A DNA stretch of 64,000 nt from Quillaja saponaria (lineage: Eukaryota; Streptophyta; Magnoliopsida; Fabales; Quillajaceae), in NCBI GenBank assembly GCA_029379385.1, contig CM055612.1, positions 13,020,001-13,084,000 on the forward strand, read 5' to 3'. Positions 14,301 through 26,300 of this stretch are shown one piece after another. The notes under the pieces were generated by a model. The model ran no database searches, was not told where the DNA came from, and worked only from the letters and a program-made list of their open reading frames with translations. Position numbers and translations under genes: made by a program. Within the stretch, counting starts at the first letter, position 1; each line of letters starts with the position of its first letter.

Positions 14301-17300
14301 AGACTTTTAGATTCTAAGGTGTTCCTCTATAATTCTAGTTTAGAATTTGAACCTTCTTTAGTTTCGTCTACTAACACTATATTGTCAGCAAACAACATGA
14401 GCCATATCTGAATAGTTGAAGTAAGTTCATCCATGACTAATACAAATAGATAGGGGCTTAAGAATGAGACTTGGTGAACACTTATCGTGATCGAAAACTC
14501 TTCAGTTATACCATCTACGGTCCGCACCCCAGTCATTACTACCTCATAAATATCCTTAATAACATCTATATATTTAGTTATGATTTTCTTCTTCTCAAGA
14601 ACTCACAACAAAACTTGTCTCGGCACCCTATCGTATGATTTTTCTAGATCAATAAAGGACCATGTGAAGGTCATTTTTCTTTTCTCTATATTTCTCCATT
14701 AATCTCCTAAGTAAGAAAATAATCTTCTTTGTAGATCTTTCAAGAATAAAGCTAAGTTGATTCTCAGAAACTAGAGTCTCATTCCTAATTCTACGTTCAA
14801 TCACTCTTTCCCAAAGCTTCACTGTATGACTTATAAGTTTTACTTCGCGATAATTCGTACAACTTTGAATATCTACTTTACTCTTATAAATAGTGATCAA
14901 TGTACTCTTCCTCCATTCATCGGACATTTTCTTGGTCATTAAAATCTTGTTAAAAAGATTTGTGAGCCAAGTTATGCCAATATCTCCTAGGCATCTCCAA
15001 ATTTTAATAGGGATATCATCCGGTTCTCTTGCTTTACCCTTTTTCATATTATGAATAGCTTATTTAACCTCATGTGCTCTAATATGACGGACAAATCTAC
15101 AATTCATATCATTGAATGCATCATTTAGTTTTTCGAAAGCAATATTGGACTCTCCATTAAATAAGTTATCGAAATAAGTTCGCTATCTCTCATTAATCTT
15201 ATATTTATTAACTAAAACCCTATCCCCCTCATCCATAATGCACTTAATACAATTTGAATCTCTAGTTTGTCTTTCTTTGTCTGGCAAGCCTATATAAATA
15301 TCATTTTCTCCATCTTTTGTCCTTAACTTTTGGTAAAGTTCTTAACAAGCTTTGTCTCTAGCTTCCTCAACTGCTTTCTTAGCATCTTTTCTAGGTTGTC
15401 TAAAACACTTGTAATTATCCTCATTTCTACACTTAAGTAATCTTTTATAGCACTTTTTTTTTTTAATAGCTTGTGGGACTTCTTCATTCTATCACCATGT
15501 CTCCTTACTTGGAGGTTTACGTGCTCTACTTTCTCTTAACACTTCTCTAGTAGTATTCTTAATACGACTCGCCATCTCATTCCAAATCGTATTAAGCTCG
15601 CCCTCCATAACCCATGAGTCACCATGTAACACCTTTTCTTTAAAAATAGCAATCTTACTTCCATTCAAATTCCACCATCTAGTCCTACTACTTTTATTAC
15701 ATCTATGTTTTTTCTTCCAACGCTTAATACCAAAATCCACGACCAAAAGTTTGTGCTGAGATACTAAACACTCAAACACTCGCTGGGTATAGCTTTACAA
15801 TCCTTACATAACATTCTATCAACCATCCTGGTCAGAACAAAATCTATTTGACTTTTATTATGCCCACTACTAAAGGTGACTAAGTGCGACTCTCATTTTT
15901 TAAAGAACGTGTTGGCTAAAATCAAATTATATATAACCACAAAATCTAAAATACACTCTCTACTCTCATTCCTATCTCCATTACCATAAGGCCCATGAAC
16001 TCTCTCAAAACCCTCATTAGTATTTCGTACATGGCCATTCAAATCTCCTCCAATAAAAGGTTTCTTTCTTAACGGTACTCAGTTGAACTATCTTATCTAA
16101 ATCTTCCCAAAATGCCTTTTTTTTAGCTTTTTCTAGTCCTATTTATGCAGAATAGTCATTAATGACATTGAAGGCTTCCTCGTCTATCATCAATTTCACT
16201 AAAATTATTCTATCACCTTTCCTCTTGACTTCTACAACCTCTTCCTTGAAATATTCATCTTATCGCAACTCCATTCCTATTTCTATTTTTACCTGTATAC
16301 CACATCTTGAATTCCGTTCTTTCTATCTCTCTAGCCTTTTTTCCTACCCTCTTAGTTTCTTACAAGCAAGCAATATTGATTGATCCTCCTTTTACTCATG
16401 ATATCTACTCGTTCTCTTAATTTACCGATAAGAGTCCCTATGTTCCATGTAGCCATGCAAATTTTCTCTTGGACTAGCTTTTTTACCCTCATCCGCCCTA
16501 GATGCAAGAACTTACTCATTTTGCACCACACCTGGGTGCCGGTGTGGCACGCCACTAAGGATGTTACGACCCCACCTTTGCTTATTTTTCACTATACCAA
16601 GGGTCCTATGCAGCATTTTGCTAAGAGGGTTACGCCCTAACGAATGCTCTGTAGGATTCACTAGAGCAACCCTCTTTCTTTACCTGGGCTTGGGATCGGC
16701 AGAGTTCATTAACTTATTAAATTATTACTATGAATTAGTTAAAAGAATTTTTTTTTTTATCAATTTCATTTATTTGGGTTGTGTATGTTTTTATATTTTT
16801 GTAGTAAAAAAAAAAAAAAAAAAAAAAGGCTTCATATGCTAATGTTGAATCTGATTATAATTTGATCTTTTATTTCAATTTGTATATCTATATTAAGACT
16901 TTTATCTTAATATATATTTATCAATATTCAATATACTTGTTAGAGTGTAAATATAGGCAGCTTAATTAGTGGGTCAAATTTCCTTATTTATAGTTTCCTT
17001 CCTTATTTATAGTTTCCTTATTTCTGTGTAATTTCTATTACGTATTTGGTTGATATTTAGTCTAGGTTCACTATGTTAGGTTAAATACTTTAGCCTATAA
17101 ATAGAGGCTCCCTCTTGTATATTGAAAATCATCTGAATATACTTTAGCCTATTTGGTTGATATTTAGTCTAGGTTCACTATGTTTCTATTCTTTTTCTCG
17201 ACTATTCCCGAGTCACATTCTATCTCTGAGGTTTTTCCAGTTCCTTATCTTGGACCAAATGACTATGTATCATCTTCACCACTACCTGATCTTCCAGCAG

Positions 17301-20300
17301 ACACTGTTGATGTACCTGATGACTCACCTTCTGTCCCAACACCTTCCCGTGCCTCGGATCCTGTTTCACCACCATTTTACCAAGAGGTACTCGTTCAACT
17401 CGTAATCCTTATCCTATTTATACTTTTTTGAGTTATCATCATTTATCTTCACCCTATTATGCATTTGCCTCCTCTTTGTCTTCTATTTCTGTTCCAAAGT
17501 CCACCAGTGATGCTCTTGCTCATCCCGGGTGGCGGCAGGCCATGATTGATGAAATGAACGCCTTACATACTAATGGTACTTGGGAACTTGTCTCTTTACC
17601 TTCTGGAAAATCCACTGTTGGCTGTAAATGAGTATACACCGTAAAAGTTCATCCTGATGGTTCTGTTGATTGCTTAAAGGCTAGATTGGTAGCAAAAGGC
17701 TACACTCAGGTCTATGGTGTGGATTATTCAGAAACTTTCTCTCCCGTAGTTAAAATTACTTCTGTCATGGTATTTATATCTCTAGCTGCTATTTTTGATT
17801 GGCCGCTCTATCAATTGGACATAAAAAATGCTTTCTTACATGGTGACCTTGATGAAGAAGTTTTTATGGAGCAACCACCTGGTTTTGTTGCTCAGGGGGA
17901 GACTGGTATAGTGTGTTGATTGAAAAAGTCTCTATATGGCTTAAAGTAATCTCCTAGAGCTTGGTTTGGTAGATTCAGTAAAGTAGTTCTTAGTTTTGGC
18001 CTTCAGAGGTGTACTGTTGATCACTCAGTTTTCTATAAACATACACCTAATGGCAGAATTCTTTTAATTGTATATGTGGATGATATTGTGATTACAGGTA
18101 ATGATAATCATGGGATTCAACAATTGAAATCATTCCTACAGTCTAAGTTTCAAACTAAAGACTTAGGACAGCTAAAATATTTCTTGGGCATTGAGGTTGC
18201 AATATCACAATTGGGTATTTGCCTTTCTCAAAGAAAGTATTGTCTGGATGTCTTAAGTGACATAGGTATGTTGGATTCCAAACCTGTAGATACTCCTATG
18301 GATCCCAACACTAAACTTGTATCAGATGAGGGGGAGCTACTGACTAATCCTGAGCAATATAGACAGTCTTGTTGGTAAGCTGAATTATCTCACAGTCACT
18401 AGACCAGATATTGCTTTTGCAACTAGTATGGTTAGCCAATTTCTTTCTCAACCTCGAATATCTCATTGGAATGCTGTTATTCGTATCCTAAGATACCTTA
18501 AAACTGTACCCGGAAAGGGATTATTATATAAGAATCATGGGCACACTCTGGTTCGAGGACATGGTCGTGGTCATACATTAGTCCATTAACATAATTCTAC
18601 TCCAGTTCAAGGTTATAGCGATGCTGATTGGGCAGGCTCTCAATTTGACAGAAGATTTACTACATGATACTGTATATTTCTAGGTGGAAATCTTGTTTCA
18701 TGGAAAGTAAAAAGCAGACTGTTGTTGCAAGATCTAGTGCTGAATCTGAATATAGGGCCATGACTCATATCACTGCTGAGTTAGTTTGGCTGAAAAATCT
18801 GTTAGACAAACTTGGATTTCAGCACTCACAGCCTATGGAGTTAGTATGTGATAATCAAGCTGCATTACATATTGCATCAAATCCAGTCTTTCATGAACGA
18901 ACAAAACATATAGAAGTTGACTGTCATTTCGTTCGTGAGAAGCTTATGGATAATACAATCAAGACTACATATACAAAATCAGAAGATCAGTTAGCAGACT
19001 TACTTCACAAAATCTTTGACAGGAAATCGATTGCGATATCTATGCAACAAGCTTGGAACATATAATCTTTATGCTACAGCTTGAGGGGGAGTGTTAGAGT
19101 GTAAATATAGGCAGCTTAATTAGTGGGTCAAATTTCCTTATTTATAGTTTCCTTCCTTATTTATAGTTTCCTTATTTCTGTGTAATTTCTATTACGTATT
19201 TGGTTGATATTTAGTCTAGGTTCACTATGTTAGGTTAAATACTTTAGCCTATAAATAGAGGCTCCCTCTTGTATATTGAAAATCATCTGAATATACATTC
19301 TTCTTATATTCAACAATACTTTAATCATATTAGATATTTAAAATTATTATAATATGTATTTTATTATATGTTTTTAATGCTTTTTCAAAAAAATTACCGT
19401 TTTCACACCTGTTTCTATATGTTTTCCGAATCGTTTTCGTTTCTTGATTTATTGAAACGGTATCTCGAAACGAATTTTAATTTCTCACCTACAACAAATC
19501 GAAGCTCGTTATTCTTTTATCTTTATTTTTGTCTTTGATATTATTCTCAATTAATAATATTTTTAGATGAGGTAAATAATAGACCGACCCGAGTAAATTC
19601 TTCAAGCGTACCGCATTTTGAAATAGAGATACAACTAAGCCTATCCCTACTGAACCATGCTTGTAGTCAAGTAGCATAATGATGCATTCAAAACAATATG
19701 CTTAGATTAAAGTGTCCATGATAATCATAGATCTTGCATTGTTCAACATTAAAGATGGGAGAGATGGCCATTCATGTATGTAGTTCAATATTATAAGCAT
19801 TTTCCCATTTTTGTTAGATCTCCACATTTACCAGCCTTTTGCTTTAGCTTGTGATAAGTTCCCATCAGTAATCTTTTTGGTTGAAAGTAAAACATAATTT
19901 GTAGGGGTGGACAGTCGGTCAAGTCAAGTTGGCTTTGGAGCTTTGACTAACCGAACCGACCAAGTCGGTTGCCCAAAAATTCCTACCGAGTGGGCAACAT
20001 AAATTCTTAGTCTTTTAAATTTGTCAATCGCCTGGAAGTTCTATCAGTTGCAGGTTGGTTTCGATTCTTTGTTCAACTCACAAACGTTCCCAAATCCAAA
20101 TATGCAAAGCCACAACCACAATCAATTCAGTAACAAAATCCTAACTCCTAAACCAAAAATAAAGAAAAAGGTAATATCTTGAAAAGGAATTATGTAAAAT
20201 ACTCTTGAATCATTCATAGTTACAATAAAATGCACAAAATGCAATTTATTGTAGAAATACAACTAAATTACAAGAAATTTGCTTGTAATCAGAGTTGAAA

Positions 20301-23300
20301 ATGTCATACTGAAAGCGCTAGGTTGACCTTGTTCTTCGCTTTTGCCATTCTTCTATCCTTCATATATACCCTTTAATGAAGATGTGCTTTCCTCGAGATC
20401 TGTCTTAAGGAGCTAGAAGGAGATGAGAGAACAGTAGATCTGGTTAGAGAATTAATCAGAGGAGAAAGAGAGGCTTCAAGATTTTGTCTTCATCGGCCAT
20501 CACTTGGAGCTGCTTTTGTCTTCTTCGGCCTTCTCACGGTTCTGGTATTTTCGCTTTACCATGCGAAGACCTGTTTGACTGTTAACTCCGTTTTTGTTTC
20601 AATCACTCCTCTTTGTAGAATTGCCAATTTTTCCAAAAGCTTATGCTCATTCGAAATGTGTCCATTTGTTAAAAACTAAAGATGACATATTAATGAAATA
20701 ATTAGCAGCGAGTGGTTGATCAAGACTTGAAACAGTGGCCTTTTAAGCAATATGCTCTGGCACCTTTGCATTTGCAATTATCCTAATGGCTTAAGCTGCA
20801 TGGTTGAACTCTGTTTTTCGATTAAGAATTTATTTTTATTTTTTATTAACCTTATTTGGTTTTCTTTCCCTGAAAGTATTGGTTTCAGTTGTAGGTTGGT
20901 TGATTTGTCAAAACCCTTTAAAAAAGATATGAAATGGTTTGAGAGTGATAATACTTTGACTACCTGACTACATATAGGCCACTTTGCCTAATATATTGGC
21001 GGAGTTTCTGGTGTGTTTCTCACAATCAAACAATATGGGACTCTTTGAGGTGTTATGTATTTGCCCACATTACTATATATTAAGAGAAAATGTTGCTTTT
21101 TTTAAGCACTAGGCAATAGGAGAAATGAAACTTGTCTCACAACAGACAAGAGGTTGAAGCCCATATTGCCTACGAAAGGGTTAAACACACTTACCATCCA
21201 ATTGATGTAGATTACGATTACAATGCCTTGCCAATTGACTTTATTATTCAGTTATAAACAGAGGATTATTGATAAACAACCTCTTATTTTGAAATGAATG
21301 GAAAGGGCCCGATGTTCTGGTCTCGTATTGTCCAAATTGCTTACGGAATTGGGTTTAGGGAAACATTGCAAACGTTTTGAAATGTATCTGACGAAATTGA
21401 CGGCAAAAATACATTGGAGACTAAAGATGTAATTCCAAAGTCATATTGTTTTGAGTACGTCGTTAGCGTTCAATTAATAACTGGGGATTTGGTCTAGTTA
21501 GCATTTCTTTAAAATTAAGGAAACTATTAGAGAATTAAGTTAGGGTTTGTGTCCCAGTCGTTTAGGGTTATTGTGATCTACTTATTTAAAGGCCTATTAT
21601 GCAGTTCAAAGACTGTTTTTTATGCTAAAAGGATTAGGAAGTGAAGTAGTTTGATTTTGGTTTTATTTGTGTTTTCCCTTGGTTCTACAGCACTGCTGAC
21701 CTGAAAATATGTTGGCATCTTACTGATCATGTGGGATGAACTTGGCACCCATCCAGGTGTCTTGTTATTATTATGACAAATGATTCCATTTTCATCCACT
21801 ATCATCTCTTAGTTCAATAATGATCTATGTTAAATTGCTTTATTCACATTGGCTAAAAGAATCAGATCTCTTCTCATTTTCATTCTGACCTTATTGTTTA
21901 CAACTCTCTGCCAACTTAGGTAAGCTTAGCTGTTGGTTTCTTGTTTCTTGGTGGTGGAATGCGGACATTTTCAACCAGCAACAGTTCCATAGCTGCTTTG
22001 CTGATTACTCTTTATCCACACTTGCCCACTGGACCAAATGATAATCGATGCCACCTGCAGGTATGTTAAAACTCTGGAGTTTATGTGAACAATTTGACTG
22101 TTCTGTAATCACTTACAAATGATTTGTACATAGGGAAGCAAAGAGAACTAATCCATCAATTTAATGTGTAATTTTTTTTTTCAACAATGAAATGTGCTTT
22201 CTTTTTTCTTCCTTAAACAACAATGGAAAATTAACAACATCAAGATGTTGAAAGCTAACTGCTATTTACATATTTTCTTGTCTATCTATGTAGTCCTTTA
22301 TGATTGAAGTATTATTCTTCCAGCTTCTAATAAAATGTGACAAGGTCCATTCTGTAAACTGTGAAAGTTTCATCATTTATAAATTTTGTAGTTATGCTAG
22401 TGATACAAAGAGATTCACAAAATTTATTTTACTAACTGATTCTGGATATTTGTGTGGCTTGCCCAGTTTAGGCAAGGTAAAGAATTATGATTCACATATC
22501 CGAAACCACTAACTTTCATGTCATAAAGTAAGAAATTATTTCCTTTTTGTTTGTGCTTATCAAATCACATTCATTATTAGTGACTGTTTTTTCCTCCAGT
22601 TCAATGGAATTAGAGAATGGCTTAATGATTGTTAAGAGTTTTGACATAGATTTATCACACTAGAAATGTAGGGAATTGTTGCCGATAGAGGGTCTCCAAC
22701 TTTATTGTGATTTTTATTTGGTCCAGTATTGGATCAGAGTACAATATCTGTGGAAGTTACCTTAGAAAATAAGTATAACCTGAAAACTTCATGTTAACAA
22801 TTTAGAAAGGGAAACAATTATACTTACAAGAGATGTGCAGAAAACAAATATTACATGGTTGGTGCAAGTATTACAACTGAAGATGATGATGATATTGGAT
22901 TAATGCTCAAGTTCGATGACTGCAATTTACAACTCATGATGATATGACAAAATTGGATCAATTCTACTATTATAATTATTGCTCTATCCTTTTTGTAAAT
23001 TCCTATATCTTTTTATTTTTTATTTACTAGCATGAATTCATTTTATTTTATACCGGGTCATATATGGATATGGACATCACATAAATGAAGACATCTATGC
23101 ATTCGCGTAAGAGACCAAAATGACCATTCTGAAGTGAAAGCATGAATTGATTTTTGTATAAATTGGGTCATATATGGGTTTGTACATCACATAAAGGAAG
23201 ACATGTATGCATTCAGACCAAGATGACCATTTGAAAGTGAAAGGCACTAAAATTAAACTTCTTGACTTTACTTGTTTTCTTCTTTTGATGTATCAAGCTA

Positions 23301-26300
23301 GTTAATTTTTGATGCTATCACATGGCAATGATGCAGATGAGATGTAGACAATTGACGAAACTTTTTTGATGAACCTATTGGTTACTAATCCAATGCAAAT
23401 TCCTGAATTCGGTTGAGTCTCATGTAAATGGAAGGGTGGCAGGATCTTCTCCTATTCATCTTCCATTCTACAATAATCCATTGTTTTCTCTGAAGTAAGT
23501 AGTTTTCCAGGCATTCCGTCACTTGTACGTCCTTGGGACCGAGGCTCGCTGGATTCAGACAGTTGATGTTGACACTGGTCTACCTGTATATGCTCCTCTT
23601 GAAATCACTACTAGGGAAACTGAACATTATGCAGAATCAAGTTTTAGTGAGGTTACCCCTTGCTTGCTTCCAGAACGTGCTATTGTAAGTATAGAGGTCT
23701 ATGAATAAAAGGATCATTTTTAATTCCTCTTGCTTTAATGTGTTCTCTTTCCCACATGTTTCCTCTTTTTAGTTTGTAGTTTTACATGTTCTGGAAAGGG
23801 TTTGCCTCATGATTCCTCTGTTGCTAGCATCTTTTTGTTGATTGATATTTGGATGAGTCTGTTATCTTTTCCATTGACTCAGATAAGTAGACTTTTGAGG
23901 CTTCTAATAGTTATCTTTGCTGTTTGCAGTTAAAACAAATACGTGTTTGCGGTCCTCGTTACTGGCCTCAAGTACTAGATTTTACCCCAGAAGGTAACTG
24001 GATTTCATCCTTGAATGCATAATCCACTCTCTGCTGTTTTTGTATTTAATTATGATTCTAATTGCTATAATATTCGTGACTAAAAGATAAACCTTGGTGG
24101 AAGTCTGGGGACAAGAACAACCCATTTAATTCTGGTGTTCTATATATCAAACGAAGAGTTGGAGCCTGTTCTTATGTTGATGATCCCGTAGGGTGCCAGT
24201 CTTTGCTATCCCGAGCAATGCACAAGGTTGTAGTTGTATGTTACTTATTACTGTTTGTAACCTAATATGCTTAGATTGTACACTAAAGTGTTAATTTTCC
24301 CTTGATCTAGGTCTTTGGTTTGTCAAGTTTAAAAGTAAGCAATCTCCAGTCCAACGGTAATAATGGACCTGGTTCTGTGACAATTGATCAATTGGTCAGT
24401 ACCTTCTCGTCTGATCCTAGTTTGAATGCTTTTGCGCAACTGTGCTGCAATCCTTCTTGGCACAGCAGGTAGATCCCTATTCTGGTTGTACCATTAATGT
24501 TATATCATTATCTTGATGTTAAGGTTGCTCTAGTATCTCTCAATTTATAAACTTGTTTCATAAACTTAACTGGTGAGCTATTTTATTTAATTGTGAAAGA
24601 CATACTTTCTTTGGCTTGATAGGTAACTCTTAAGTTAGATTAGGGAATTAGATAACTTGTGTCTTAGTCGCTGATTCATGAGCGATTGGGCTTGAGTAAT
24701 TTGAATTTAGGATGGTTTGTTTCACAGGAAGCCTATTTCTCAGTGAAAATACTTTCCAAAAAAATCAAGTTTATGTTGTTTTGAAAAAATTTTAGAAAAA
24801 TTTTTAAGTTGTTATGTCTGACAAATAAATAGTTGAGATCAAAGCATAAAAATTCTCTCCGTCCCAAAAGCGTATCCAATTTGACTGTGCACACAGATTA
24901 AGAAAATTCATTAAATAAAGTGACGATTCATATAGTGTTTTTTCTTTCAAATACCTTTTATTGGAGTAATTAATGTAGTGGTGTAGCATTCAATGAGGAG
25001 CATTTTAGGAAACTAAAGCATTTAAAGATTTGACTGAACATGTATTTTAGGATTGACCAAAAATGGAAAGGAGGATATCCTCTTTGGGATAGAGTGAATA
25101 AATAATTATAACTAAATAATTTAAATTATCTTGTGGAAGTTACAAAAAAATAATGTCAATAAATCTATCCAAGCAAAAAAGAACAGATTATCCTCATACT
25201 TAATAAAACCACAAACCGAAGAGTCCTAAGTCCCTCATGTTAATTCTGCCTAGCTGCCCAAAATGCACAAACTAGGAAATATAAGTGAACAATATGAGTT
25301 CAACATTTCAGCTAATTAATTTCATCGGGTTTCACATACTTTTTACCACAATAGTTTTTTTTTCCTGACCATTGCCGCATAAACTAGTTAATTGCAAAAG
25401 AAAATGTTCTATCTATTAGATATGCTTAAAAAGGCAAGATTAGGTAATTTACTCTTTACTCTTCACATTGAGGCGGCATAAAACAACTTTTAACTTTTTA
25501 ACGGAAGTTGTTATCCACCAATAAGTGCCAAAGTTTTTTGTTGACTAAAATAACAATTTAATTAACCAATTTAATTTCTGCTCCCCAAGCACACGAATAT
25601 GGAGAAAATGTTTTCTTCGAAGTGATTCTTTGCCAAAACAAAGGGGCCCTTAATGTTTCAAAGGCTTTAAGATTTTCCAGAGCAATTGTAATGTAACTGG
25701 CTTTTTCATGCATATGACTATTGCTTATTGAACTGAGTTTGGCATTTGTTGCAGGATGAAAAAGACAAACTCAATTGTCTTTGCATCCTTTTATATAATA
25801 AAAGCTAGAAAGAAAGATATCCAAAATGTTTCTTTCTCACGCCAAGATTATATATTTATATTATGAGATTGTGTGGAGTATAAATAAGTCAACAGTATAT
25901 AATAAGGAAACTAGCTATGAATATAGAAAACTGATTCACTAACTAAGCTATCTATATTTACACTCCAACACTCCCTCTCAAGTTGGGGCATGTAGATTAT
26001 ATGTTCTGAGTTTGTCACGTAGATATCAGAGCCGGCTACTTGTCAAAAATTTTGTAAAAGGCTTGATAACTGATTTTTGGATTTTGCATGTCGTCTTGAT
26101 TGTATTATTTAGAAGCTTCTCACGAATGAAATGACATTCAACCTCTATATGTTTTTTTTGTCCATGAAAGATTGGATTTGTGGCAATATGTAATTCAGCT
26201 TAGTTATCACATACTAGCTCCATAGGTTGAGTGCTGAAATCGAAGTTCTTCTAACAAAGTCTTTAGTCAAACCAACTCAACAATGGTATGAGTCTTGCCC

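Larger units (their letters stand above)
16938..19315 (+). mobile_element. Ty1/copia retrotransposon, internally deleted, recent
   Basis: Flanked by a perfect 5-bp target duplication atact (16933-16937 and 19316-19320). The 3' LTR is 224 bp (19092-19315, TG...CA). The 5' LTR (16938-17142) is identical to it over all 205 shared bases but lacks the last 19. The internal region has no gag, protease or most of integrase, and no primer-binding site. It starts in the integrase/RT spacer and continues through reverse transcriptase and RNase H to a polypurine tract. It belongs to the same lineage as the relic at 25.8-28.6 kb. Confidence 0.92.
12970..19487. mobile_element. hAT-like element split by nested LINE and copia insertions
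   Basis: The sequence cctacaac occurs at 12962-12969 and again at 19488-19495, which fits an 8-bp target duplication. The enclosed ends are imperfect inverted repeats that share an aaaattcg core followed by gtttcgaga-type sequence on opposite strands. Removing the RTE LINE (13597-16706) and the copia element (16938-19315) leaves roughly 1.0 kb of element sequence rich in GAAACGG/CCGTTTC motifs. No transposase is visible. The TIRs are weak, so the call rests mainly on the direct repeat and the matching motif content at both ends. Confidence 0.45.

Noticed and set aside
19902..19985. hAT element starting taggggtggacagtcggt
   Set aside because: The end motif fits, but no matching inverted end or 8-bp duplication was found within the intron; kept only as a note in the intron entry.
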